Assembly (NCBI GenBank): GCA_022837365.1
Contig: JALHHV010000011.1
Location: 5,453-25,789, forward strand
Reading direction: 5' to 3'
Length of the DNA: 20,337 nucleotides
Source: Desulfovibrio sp.
Lineage (GTDB): Bacteria; Desulfobacterota; Desulfovibrionia; Desulfovibrionales; Desulfovibrionaceae
Shown: piece after piece, positions 15,222 through 20,337 of the stretch
Numbering within the stretch: position 1 is the first letter of the stretch
Layout of the letters: each line of letters opens with the position of its first letter
Made by a program: the position numbers and the translations under genes
The notes under the pieces: generated by a model
The model's database searches: none
What the model saw: only the letters and a program-made list of their open reading frames with translations
What the model was told of the DNA's origin: nothing

Positions 15222-15821
15222 CTACGAGGCATGGCGAAGCCCCCTGCGCGGGACGATGGACAAAGCCGGACGCGGCGTATCGGTGGGTGTGGTTTGGCCC
15301 CCGCCCCAGATAAGCGACAGGCGATCGCGGCGGCTGGGGTAGTGTTTTAGGAAAAGTTCCTGGTGTAGTGACCGCTCGCGCTTGGGCATGTCGAGGATGC
15401 GACGAACTTGCGCGGGCGTGTAATTGCGTGCGGAAAGAAATTCTTCTTCTGTGTTTTCAGGAACTGGCAGCGCTTCATCTGCAAGATTTGGGTAGTAATA
15501 GTTTGGCGTCCATCCTTCTGTGTAGTCGCGTTCGGCGCGCGCAAAGAATGCTTGTACTGAAATGCCCAAAGTCTCGCATACGGATTTCATCACCTGAAAG
15601 CGGCACAGTTCGCTTTCTCCGGTCAACAGTTTGAGAATGCGCTTTTCTCCAAGTGCCGTTTTTCCCGGCCAGAGTTTTGTGACCAAGGCCCGGCGTTCCG
15701 TGGCATCAAAATATGCGTCCATGTATTTGCGAATTAGCAATAAATATGCGCGCCTTGGATGGAGCTTGTTTGTGCGAAAGTCTGGAACGGGAAAGGACGG
15801 AACGTCTTTGCGGCAGTACAT
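15222..15821 (-). CDS. Candidate phage repressor / XRE-like regulator
   Basis: A 199-aa protein with a possible XRE-like HTH at about 40-95 (LVTKLWPGKTALGEKRILKL, then KSVCETLGISVQAFF). The rest (100-199) is not a recognisable peptidase or oligomerisation domain, so if it is a repressor it is not LexA-like self-cleaving. I chose the ATG at 15821 with AGAGG about 7 nt upstream; the frame opens to 15986, but that extension would run through the operators. It is divergent from the Cro-like gene across a 164-bp region with three operator-like sites, the typical lysogeny-switch arrangement. Confidence 0.65.
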   Translation of the reverse strand: MYCRKDVPSFPVPDFRTNKLHPRRAYLLLIRKYMDAYFDATERRALVTKLWPGKTALGEKRILKLLTGESELCRFQVMKSVCETLGISVQAFFARAERDYTEGWTPNYYYPNLADEALPVPENTEEEFLSARNYTPAQVRRILDMPKRERSLHQELFLKHYPSRRDRLSLIWGGGQTTPTDTPRPALSIVPRRGLRHAS

Positions 15822-15916
15822 GGCGGACCTCTTAGGCTTGAGGGGTCTCGGCAGTTGTGGCGTTTGCTGCCGCCCGATGCGGAGTCGTGGCCTGTGCTGC
15901 CGTGGTCGTTTTTGTG

Positions 15917-15985
15917 GTGACATATCACCCCACAATTGCCAAGAAAAAAGTGATACATCACCCCAAATATGAGGGGTGATGCTCA
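15917..15985. promoter_or_regulatory. Operator cluster between divergent regulators
   Basis: GTGA-N4-TCAC at 15917-15928 and 15950-15961, both continuing as TCACCCC. A third, reversed site reads GGGGTGA then TGC-TCA (15973-15985) and overlaps the ribosome-binding site of the Cro-like gene. Starts are 33 and 26 bp apart. Three sites between divergent genes recall lambda-type operators. Confidence 0.65.
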
Positions 15986-16204
15986 ATGTTTCATAGCAAT
16001 GTTAAGGTGATAATGGAGGAGCGAGGCTTGACCATTCGAGGAATGGAGGCTGTGACGGGCCTTTCGACTCAAACGGTGAGGCGTGCCCGTGGCCCGATGA
16101 TTGAGCGTTGTACCCTGGACACGTTGGCCCGGATCGCGGCGGCGCTGGGCGTACGGGTGAAGGACCTGTTCAGCGAAGAGGGCGAACCTGGCCCGGAGCA
16201 GTAG
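15986..16204 (+). CDS. Cro/C1-like XRE family regulator
   Basis: A 72-aa small HTH protein: KVIMEERGLTIRGMEAVTG (7-25), then LSTQTVRRARG as the recognition region, and LDTLARIAAALGVRVKDLF (44-62), the usual XRE ending. It is the only plus-strand gene in the element. GAGGGG lies upstream, inside the third operator, so binding there would block both transcription and translation. It probably opposes the divergent 199-aa regulator in the decision between quiescence and excision/replication. Confidence 0.85.
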   Translation: MFHSNVKVIMEERGLTIRGMEAVTGLSTQTVRRARGPMIERCTLDTLARIAAALGVRVKDLFSEEGEPGPEQ

Positions 16205-16221
16205 GCGCAGGGCAGGGCGCA

Positions 16222-16264
16222 AGCCTTCGGGGAAGGCTAGGCCAAAGCCTTCCGGCTAGGCTTT
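16222..16264 (+). terminator. Tandem hairpins after the Cro-like gene
   Basis: AGCCTTC/GAAGGCT (16222-16228, 16232-16238) and AAAGCCT/AGGCTTT (16244-16250, 16258-16264). The second ends in TTT and is followed by CGATTTG, so it may be a weak terminator. The arms repeat the AAGCCTTC motif found in the replication gene. Confidence 0.45.
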
Positions 16265-16280
16265 CGATTTGCCTTTGAGC

Positions 16281-16310
16281 AAAAGAAAAGGCCCCACCGA
16301 AGCGGGGCCT
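16281..16310 (-). terminator. Terminator of the toxin-antitoxin operon
   Basis: Stem AGGCCCC (16289-16295) / GGGGCCT (16304-16310) with an 8-nt loop, followed on the minus strand by TTTCTTTT. It lies 18 bp past the antitoxin stop. Confidence 0.75.
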
Positions 16311-16327
16311 GTGCTTTCTGCCGGAGG

Positions 16328-16663
16328 TTACGCGGCAAGAAAACGGGTGGGCGGGCAGTTCAACGCCTCGGCCAGCTTGCGGGCGTTCTGCTTGCCGATG
16401 GGGCGACGGCTGTTTTCCATCTCGCTGATGTGCCGCTGCGGAATGCCCGTGCGGCGCGAAAGTTCGGCCTGGGTGATATCCTCGCGGTAGCGCATGCCGC
16501 GCAGGATGGCAGCCGGGGACATATCCAGAACTTCTTCCGGGGCCACGGAACCCTGCACCGTGCAGCCCTTATCACGCAGAAAGGCCATGACGCTGGCCTG
16601 CATGTCCACCGGGCACGTCACGGTAAACGTTTCAGTAGGGTGCTTTCTCGTGGGTGCCAGCAT
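16328..16663 (-). CDS. HigA-type XRE antitoxin
   Basis: A 111-aa protein: N-terminal part 1-45, then a canonical XRE HTH at 50-108 (REDITQAELSRRTGIPQRHI, SEMENSRRPIGKQNARKLAE). It would neutralise the toxin encoded upstream and repress the operon by binding the promoter palindrome at 16922-16938. GGAGGT is 5 nt before the ATG at 16663. The gene overlaps the toxin's 3' end by 32 bp, so toxin precedes antitoxin, the HigBA-type order. Such modules stabilise mobile elements or limit phage growth. Confidence 0.88.
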   Translation of the reverse strand: MLAPTRKHPTETFTVTCPVDMQASVMAFLRDKGCTVQGSVAPEEVLDMSPAAILRGMRYREDITQAELSRRTGIPQRHISEMENSRRPIGKQNARKLAEALNCPPTRFLAA

Positions 16664-16910
16664 AGGTCACCTCCACTTCCTTGGCTTTCTTGTCCTTCTC
16701 TTCCCACACGGCCACATAGGTAGGCTTGCCTTTCTTGAGGTGGCAGTGGTGCCTGTCGTCACCCAGCTTGCTGTAGTTGGGCCAATCGCCGCGTACCGGG
16801 CCAGCCGCGCGGATGTCCGCGATAAGCGCGGCCACGGCGTCCTGTACCCTTTTGGGTAGCCTGGCAATGCCCTTCGCCGCCTTGGCGCTGATGGTGACGA
16901 TCCAGTTCAT
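16632..16910 (-). CDS. RelE/ParE-superfamily (HigB-like) toxin
   Basis: A 92-aa toxin, probably an mRNA interferase of the RelE/HigB group. It contains LPKRVQDAVAALIADI (22-37), GPVRGDWPNYSKLGDDRHHC (41-60), KKGKPTYVAVWE and the family-typical ending VTYAGTHEKAPY. ATG at 16910 fits the usual N-terminus (MNWIVTISAKAAKG). There is no good ribosome-binding site, and a TATATT box lies only 8-13 bp upstream, so the message may be nearly leaderless; a TTG at 16928 would be inside the operator. The following antitoxin has a strong ribosome-binding site, consistent with less toxin than antitoxin. Confidence 0.88.
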   Translation of the reverse strand: MNWIVTISAKAAKGIARLPKRVQDAVAALIADIRAAGPVRGDWPNYSKLGDDRHHCHLKKGKPTYVAVWEEKDKKAKEVEVTYAGTHEKAPY

Positions 16911-16918
16911 GCGGGAGA

Positions 16919-16945
16919 AATATACCAAAAAATGGTATTGGTCAA
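16919..16945 (-). promoter_or_regulatory. Toxin-antitoxin promoter with operator palindrome
   Basis: Palindrome ATACCA-AAAAA-TGGTAT (16922-16938) overlaps a minus-strand -10 box TATATT (16924-16919) and sits against TTGACC (16945-16940) as -35, with a 15-bp spacer. Probable autorepression site. Confidence 0.6.
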
Positions 16946-16952
16946 GGTTGGC

Positions 16953-17672
16953 TTAGTCAATCCCGTGTTGCTGGCGCAGGCGCACTGACTTTTGCTTGGC
17001 TGCCGCCTTGGTAATGCTTTCCTTGGAGAACAACAGCAAGCCGCAAGCCTCGTCGCCATAGGGCAACCCCCTGCGCTTTAACTCCGGGCGCAGGAACCGG
17101 AGTATTTTTGCATCGTCTGCGCCTTCGTTTCGCATGCGGGTAACGCACATTTCCGGCGTTTCGTCCTGCTGCCCATCTCCCCCTGGAATGGCATCCGTTT
17201 GTGTCTCGCCGGATATGGCCCATAGATCGGCTATCACTGCTTCGTCCCACGCACAGGCAGCAGCGATTTCATGGGCGGTAAATAGTGCGGATGCTAGACT
17301 TGGAAAGAGGAATTCGCTGCCGGTTTCAGCATTGCCAAATAGCCACAGCGACACACGGGTTGTTGCTCGAAGGAGGTCTTCGCGTTCGTCGTCAATGACG
17401 GCAATGTTGCGTAACCATGCACAACCCAAGATGCCTTCTCCGCACATGGTTAGGTCGGCTTTTATAGTTTTGTCTTGAAGCTGATCCGCAACGTTGAGGG
17501 CGTTGCACAAGACCTCCGTGATCGCTTGGTGGTGTTGGTCTGCTAGGTGCTCGGCATCACATCCAAGTATGTTAGCGTGGAGCATCCAGGTAAACACATC
17601 ACCTTCTGTCCAGCCAGTAACCTGTGCCGCCTCTTTTCCGGTGAACAGTCGCTTGGGCAATTCAGGCACCAT
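16953..17672 (-). CDS. Hypothetical protein coupled to the integrase
   Basis: A 239-aa mostly helical protein I do not recognise. Residues 9-32 (RLFTGKEAAQVTGWTEGDVF) look like a short HTH. The middle (100-150) is hydrophobic, with helices such as SLWLFGNAETGSEFLF; these are not clear membrane spans. The C-terminus is basic (KAAAKQKSVRLRQQHGID). GGAGGAAAG precedes the ATG at 17672, which overlaps the integrase stop by 11 bp, so the two are co-translated. This position suits an excision cofactor or accessory/defence gene, but there is no direct evidence. Its stretches CCAAGTATG and TTTTATAG are more AT-rich than neighbouring genes. Confidence 0.72.
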   Translation of the reverse strand: MVPELPKRLFTGKEAAQVTGWTEGDVFTWMLHANILGCDAEHLADQHHQAITEVLCNALNVADQLQDKTIKADLTMCGEGILGCAWLRNIAVIDDEREDLLRATTRVSLWLFGNAETGSEFLFPSLASALFTAHEIAAACAWDEAVIADLWAISGETQTDAIPGGDGQQDETPEMCVTRMRNEGADDAKILRFLRPELKRRGLPYGDEACGLLLFSKESITKAAAKQKSVRLRQQHGID

Positions 17673-18840
17673 GACTTTCCTCCGGCGTGGTGGGGTTCTT
17701 CTCGTCTGGCCCGGCTTCGCCGGTCGCAAAGAGGGCGCACGCGACGGATGATCCCCGCTGTAGGGCTTCGTCCGCGAGATGGGCGTACCGCTGTGTCATT
17801 TGGGCGCTGCCGTGGGTCAGCAGCTTTTGCAGGGTGTACAAGTCCACGTTGCCCGACGAGGCGAGGTGCGAGGCGAAGGTATGGCGCAGGCCGTGCAGCG
17901 GGCGGAAGTCGTCCGGCAGCCCGGCGGCTTTCTTGATCCGGTGCGTCGGGCGGTTCAGGTCGCTCCGGCGGCCACCGCCCCTGCCGGGGAAGATGAACGG
18001 GCTTTGCGTGCGGGGTATGGTCAGCAGAATGGCGCGGGCCGCATCGTTCATGGGGATGCGCTCGGTGCGGCCTTTCTTGGCCGTGGCCCCGCGCAGGGTG
18101 ATGAACCCTCTCTCGAAGTCGCAGTCTTCCCATGTCAGGCCCAGCAGCGCCCCACGGCGCATGCCGGTAGCCAGCGCCAGGCGGATGGCGGATGCGGCCA
18201 CCTGGTCGTGATCCTCGTCCAGCGCCTTGAGCAAGGCGGCCACCTGTTCCGGGGTGAGACATTCCGTCTTGGTGTTGTCCACCTGGGGCATCTCGAAGTG
18301 CAGGCGCGAGGGACCCGGCATGCGGACAAGTCCGCGCATCACGGCAAAGCGAATGATGCGCCGCAGCAGGGCCAGCACGTGCTTGACGGTCTGCGGGCTT
18401 TTGCCGTCCTTTTGAAGCCGGCCGCGGAGCCGGTCCACATCCTGGGTGGTGATGTCGTCCGGGGTCTTGTCGCTGAATTCGGGTTCGATGAAGAGACGGT
18501 AACGGGAGGCGTCCGAGGCAGCGGAGCTATTCTCCGCGCGGGCTTCGTGGTAGTGTGCCCACAGCTTGGCGATGGTGGGGCGGCTGGCAAGTTCCTGGGC
18601 GCGTTCCCGCCGTTGCCGGTTGGAAAGTTCCTTGCCCCTGGCGCGGTCTTCCCTGATTTGCGCGGCCTTGCGGGCGGTCATGCCCTCGCTTTCGCGGCCC
18701 ACGGGTTCACGCGTTTCCTTGGTGCCGCGCCCGCCCGTCCGGTAGCGGACATAGTAGATGCGCTCAAGCCCGTCGCCGGAAAGACGCCGAACCATGGAGT
18801 AGGTGACGCCGGGGTACTTGGTGGGGGTGTGTCTGGGCAT
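17662..18840 (-). CDS. int: Tyrosine integrase of the element
   Basis: A 392-aa phage-type integrase, the likely enzyme for tRNA-Arg insertion. It has an N-terminal arm-binding-like region (1-60), a core-binding helical domain (about 85-185, AKLWAHYHEA...TVKHVLALLRRIIRFA) and a catalytic domain with R228 (TGMRRGALLGL), K255/K256, H316 and R319 (LHGLRHTF), H343 (LLTHGS) and nucleophile Y352 (TQRYAHL). ATG at 18840 is chosen; upstream in-frame ATGs fall in the repeat region beside attR, and the ribosome-binding site (GGGATTCGGA) is moderate. It is transcribed away from attR. Candidate arm sites lie 17-38 bp upstream of its start, so it may repress itself. Confidence 0.93.
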   Translation of the reverse strand: MPRHTPTKYPGVTYSMVRRLSGDGLERIYYVRYRTGGRGTKETREPVGRESEGMTARKAAQIREDRARGKELSNRQRRERAQELASRPTIAKLWAHYHEARAENSSAASDASRYRLFIEPEFSDKTPDDITTQDVDRLRGRLQKDGKSPQTVKHVLALLRRIIRFAVMRGLVRMPGPSRLHFEMPQVDNTKTECLTPEQVAALLKALDEDHDQVAASAIRLALATGMRRGALLGLTWEDCDFERGFITLRGATAKKGRTERIPMNDAARAILLTIPRTQSPFIFPGRGGGRRSDLNRPTHRIKKAAGLPDDFRPLHGLRHTFASHLASSGNVDLYTLQKLLTHGSAQMTQRYAHLADEALQRGSSVACALFATGEAGPDEKNPTTPEESHGA

Positions 18841-18856
18841 TCCGAATCCCGCAGCT

Positions 18857-18878
18857 TGTTCCGCACCATGGTCCGCAC
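18857..18878 (+). promoter_or_regulatory. Candidate right arm-type integrase sites
   Basis: TGTTCCGCAC (18857-18866, one mismatch) and TGGTCCGCAC (18869-18878), offset 12 bp, same orientation as the left pair at 5254-5275. They lie 116 bp from the attR core and just upstream of the integrase start. Confidence 0.5.
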
Positions 18879-18883
18879 ACAGG

Positions 18884-18977
18884 ATAGAAAACGGCATGGC
18901 TAGGAAGTAGAGTAGAGATGTCGAACCTCTTCTATCACCCAGCAAAATGAAAGAAAATAGAAAACGCCATGACTAGG
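18884..18977 (+). repeat. Two 21-bp imperfect direct repeats beside attR
   Basis: ATAGAAAACGGCATGG plus CTAGG at 18884-18904 and ATAGAAAACGCCATGA plus CTAGG at 18957-18977: 19 of 21 positions identical, 73 bp apart. They flank an AT-rich stretch between the integrase and attR and are candidate excisionase or integrase binding sites. Confidence 0.6.
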
Positions 18978-18994
18978 CAATAATGGGCGCATTG

Positions 18995-19047
18995 GGCCTC
19001 CGGAGCCAAAGGCCACAGGTTCGAATCCTGTATTGCCCACCACGCGA
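18995..19047 (+). repeat. attR: 53-bp attachment core, truncated tRNA-Arg copy
   Basis: Exact copy of 5162-5214. The tRNA 5' half is missing, so this is not a functional tRNA. Chromosomal sequence resumes at 19048. Confidence 0.95.
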
Positions 19048-19053
19048 CCCTTG

Positions 19054-19089
19054 GGGGCGTTTCCGAAACATGACGGAAACGCCCCTTTT
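19054..19089 (+). terminator. Original tRNA-Arg terminator, now displaced
   Basis: A perfect 12-bp stem (19054-19065 with 19074-19085), an 8-nt loop, then TTTT. It lies 6 bp after the att core, where the tRNA terminator would have been before integration. Confidence 0.8.
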
Positions 19090-19867
19090 GCGTCTGATTG
19101 TCCGGCGTCACAAAAAAATAATGCCTCGGGCAAAAAAACTTTTTCTGTTTTTCCGGACAAAAATGACTCGGCACACCCGTGTGATGGCGTGACACGTCGC
19201 TGAAAAATAGTGAGCAGGCACATCATGTTGCGTTGCATGGTTCGCGCCTGCGGAAGCCACCGCACCTGCAAGCCGCCACGGCGCAAGGCAAACGGAAGGG
19301 GCGCCGTTTTCCCGCCGGGGGGAGCAACGCCATTGGTGTCCCCGTTTCCGTCACGGACACGCCTCGGAACCGCAGCAGGCCCATGCCCGTGCCGGGGGGA
19401 TGCCGTACCTCCTGTCGTGTTGCATGAAATGCGCCCCATGTCTGCGGGTGAAGCAAGGAAAAAGTGCATCTTCCAGTGGGTACTTAGCATGATATGTAAA
19501 CATAATAGACAATTAAGAGTCGACATGTTCATGCACTAACATAATTGAAGATGTTCATGAGTTGTCAAAATATGGACCATGACGATGTATCTTTGTGATG
19601 TTTTCCGTATATGAATCTTTTTCTTGGTATGATTCTTATGCGTGAAAAGCAATACATATGTTGTTTGTATGAACAATTGGTCAATCTGCGTCCAATCTTG
19701 CGGAGCGATGATGATTTTTCCTTGAAACTACGCATCAAGTCTGAAAAAAAAGATTCTCTTCCCCTTCTTGAAGTCGGGTTTTCCTTGAGCTAATGCGACG
19801 ATCAAGAGCAAGCCCATGGGCTGGGGCCGGTGCAGGCCCTCATCATAATCCGTAAGGGAGGAGTTTC
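19090..19867. promoter_or_regulatory. Gene-poor upstream region of the lactate permease
   Basis: About 780 bp without a supported gene; the GC content falls sharply between about 19480 and 19800. Visible elements are two direct ATGTTCATG copies (19525-19533 and 19551-19559), a perfect palindrome AGCCCATGGGCT (19811-19822) and a hairpin GGGCC/GGCCC (19824-19828, 19835-19839), 29 bp before the permease start. A long leader with regulatory structure is likely. A 60-codon AT-rich frame at 19611-19793 has no ribosome-binding site. Confidence 0.5.
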
Positions 19868-20337
19868 ATGAACTGGGTGCAGAACTACGATCCGCTCTCG
19901 AACATTCTTTTGTCGGCGCTGGTCGCGGCCGTGCCGCTGTACGTTCTTTTCTACATGCTGGCCGTGCGCCGCGCGAAGGGTCACTTCGCCGCCGCCCTCG
20001 GCACCACCGCGGCCGTGCTGCTCGCCATCCTGGTGTGGGGCATGCCCGTGAACCTGGCCGTCAACGCGACCCTGTACGGCGCCGCGTACGGGCTGTTCCC
20101 CATCGTCTGGATCGTCATCACGGCGGTGTGGATCTACAACATGACCGTTGAATCCGGCGAATTCGAAATCATCAAGGATTCGCTGGCCCGCCTCACCGAC
20201 GACCGCCGCCTGCAGGCCATCTTCATCGCCTTCGCGTTCGGTTCGTTCATCGAAGGCACCGCCGGTTTCGGCACCCCCGTGGCCATCACCGCCGCCATGC
20301 TGGTGGGCCTGGGCTTCAACCCGCTGTACGCCGCGGG
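19868..20337 (+). CDS. lctP: L-lactate permease, 5' part (runs off the window)
   Basis: The first 156 codons of an inner-membrane LctP-family lactate/proton symporter, normally about 550-570 aa. It opens MNWVQNYDPLSNILLSALVA. Hydrophobic segments are evident at about 12-33, 41-58, 71-90 and 118-end. The family signature FGSFIEGTAGFGTPVAIT is at 125-142. AGGGAGGAG stands 5 nt before the ATG at 19868, so the start is secure. Lactate is the main electron donor of Desulfovibrio-type sulfate reducers, which fits the suspected host. Control probably acts through the palindromes and repeats in the long upstream region. Confidence 0.93.
   Translation, partial: MNWVQNYDPLSNILLSALVAAVPLYVLFYMLAVRRAKGHFAAALGTTAAVLLAILVWGMPVNLAVNATLYGAAYGLFPIVWIVITAVWIYNMTVESGEFEIIKDSLARLTDDRRLQAIFIAFAFGSFIEGTAGFGTPVAITAAMLVGLGFNPLYAA

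Larger units (their letters stand above)
5215..18994. mobile_element. 13.8-kb integrated phage-derived element (satellite-like or remnant prophage)
   Basis: Bounded by the 53-bp direct repeats in tRNA-Arg(CCG). It carries a tyrosine integrase next to attR, a repressor/Cro-type switch, a toxin-antitoxin pair, an AlpA-like HTH, a phage-type replication protein, two further recombinases, and two long genes resembling phage ejection or polyvalent proteins. I find no terminase, portal, capsid, tail or lysis gene. Gene spacing is tight, with several overlaps or 2-nt gaps, and no element gene shows a frameshift, which argues against simple decay. Whether it replicates or is packaged by a helper phage is inference. 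Confidence 0.88.

Noticed and set aside
18995..19042. Second tRNA-Arg gene
   Set aside because: Only the 3' part is present; no acceptor 5' strand or D arm. It is the attR copy.
19611..19793. Small 60-codon gene upstream of lctP
   Set aside because: No ribosome-binding site, no recognisable sequence, and the region is simply AT-rich.

Overview
The window looks like the chromosome of a high-GC sulfate reducer of the Desulfovibrio / Nitratidesulfovibrio type. The basis is the gene complement (a LctP-type L-lactate permease, DeaD helicase, UPF0173 hydrolase and UbiX) plus my recollection that D. vulgaris carries a DEAD-box helicase, a GIY-YIG protein and a UPF0173 hydrolase side by side. The family calls come from motifs read in the sequence. 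The species is an inference.

Left chromosomal flank (1-5214): a FadR-type GntR regulator on the plus strand faces a minus-strand cluster of ubiX, a UPF0173 metal-dependent hydrolase, a broken GIY-YIG gene and deaD, with a hairpin terminator between the convergent ends. A TTGACA promoter then drives tRNA-Arg(CCG).

Integrated element (5215-18994): the 3' part of the tRNA and its flank is duplicated as a 53-bp direct repeat (5162-5214 and 18995-19047), which defines a 13.8-kb element inserted in the tRNA gene. From right to left on the minus strand it carries a tyrosine integrase, an unknown gene overlapping it, a RelE/HigB-HigA-type toxin-antitoxin pair, a divergent regulatory switch (plus-strand Cro-like gene, minus-strand repressor candidate, shared operators) and a small gene. 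Then comes a nine-copy GGGACA repeat cluster and a compact operon: AlpA-like HTH, phage-type replication protein with internal 12-bp-period repeats, catalytic-domain-only tyrosine recombinase, small unknown, coiled-coil protein, 1214-aa phage ejection/polyvalent-like protein, small unknown. A serine recombinase with a res-like region closes the left end. No terminase, portal, capsid, tail or lysis gene is present and no element gene looks broken, so a phage satellite or other compact phage-derived element fits at least as well as a decayed prophage.

Right chromosomal flank (19048-20337): the original terminator of the tRNA, now displaced by 13.8 kb, then an 0.8-kb gene-poor, partly AT-rich region with repeats and palindromes, and the first 156 codons of an L-lactate permease running off the window.
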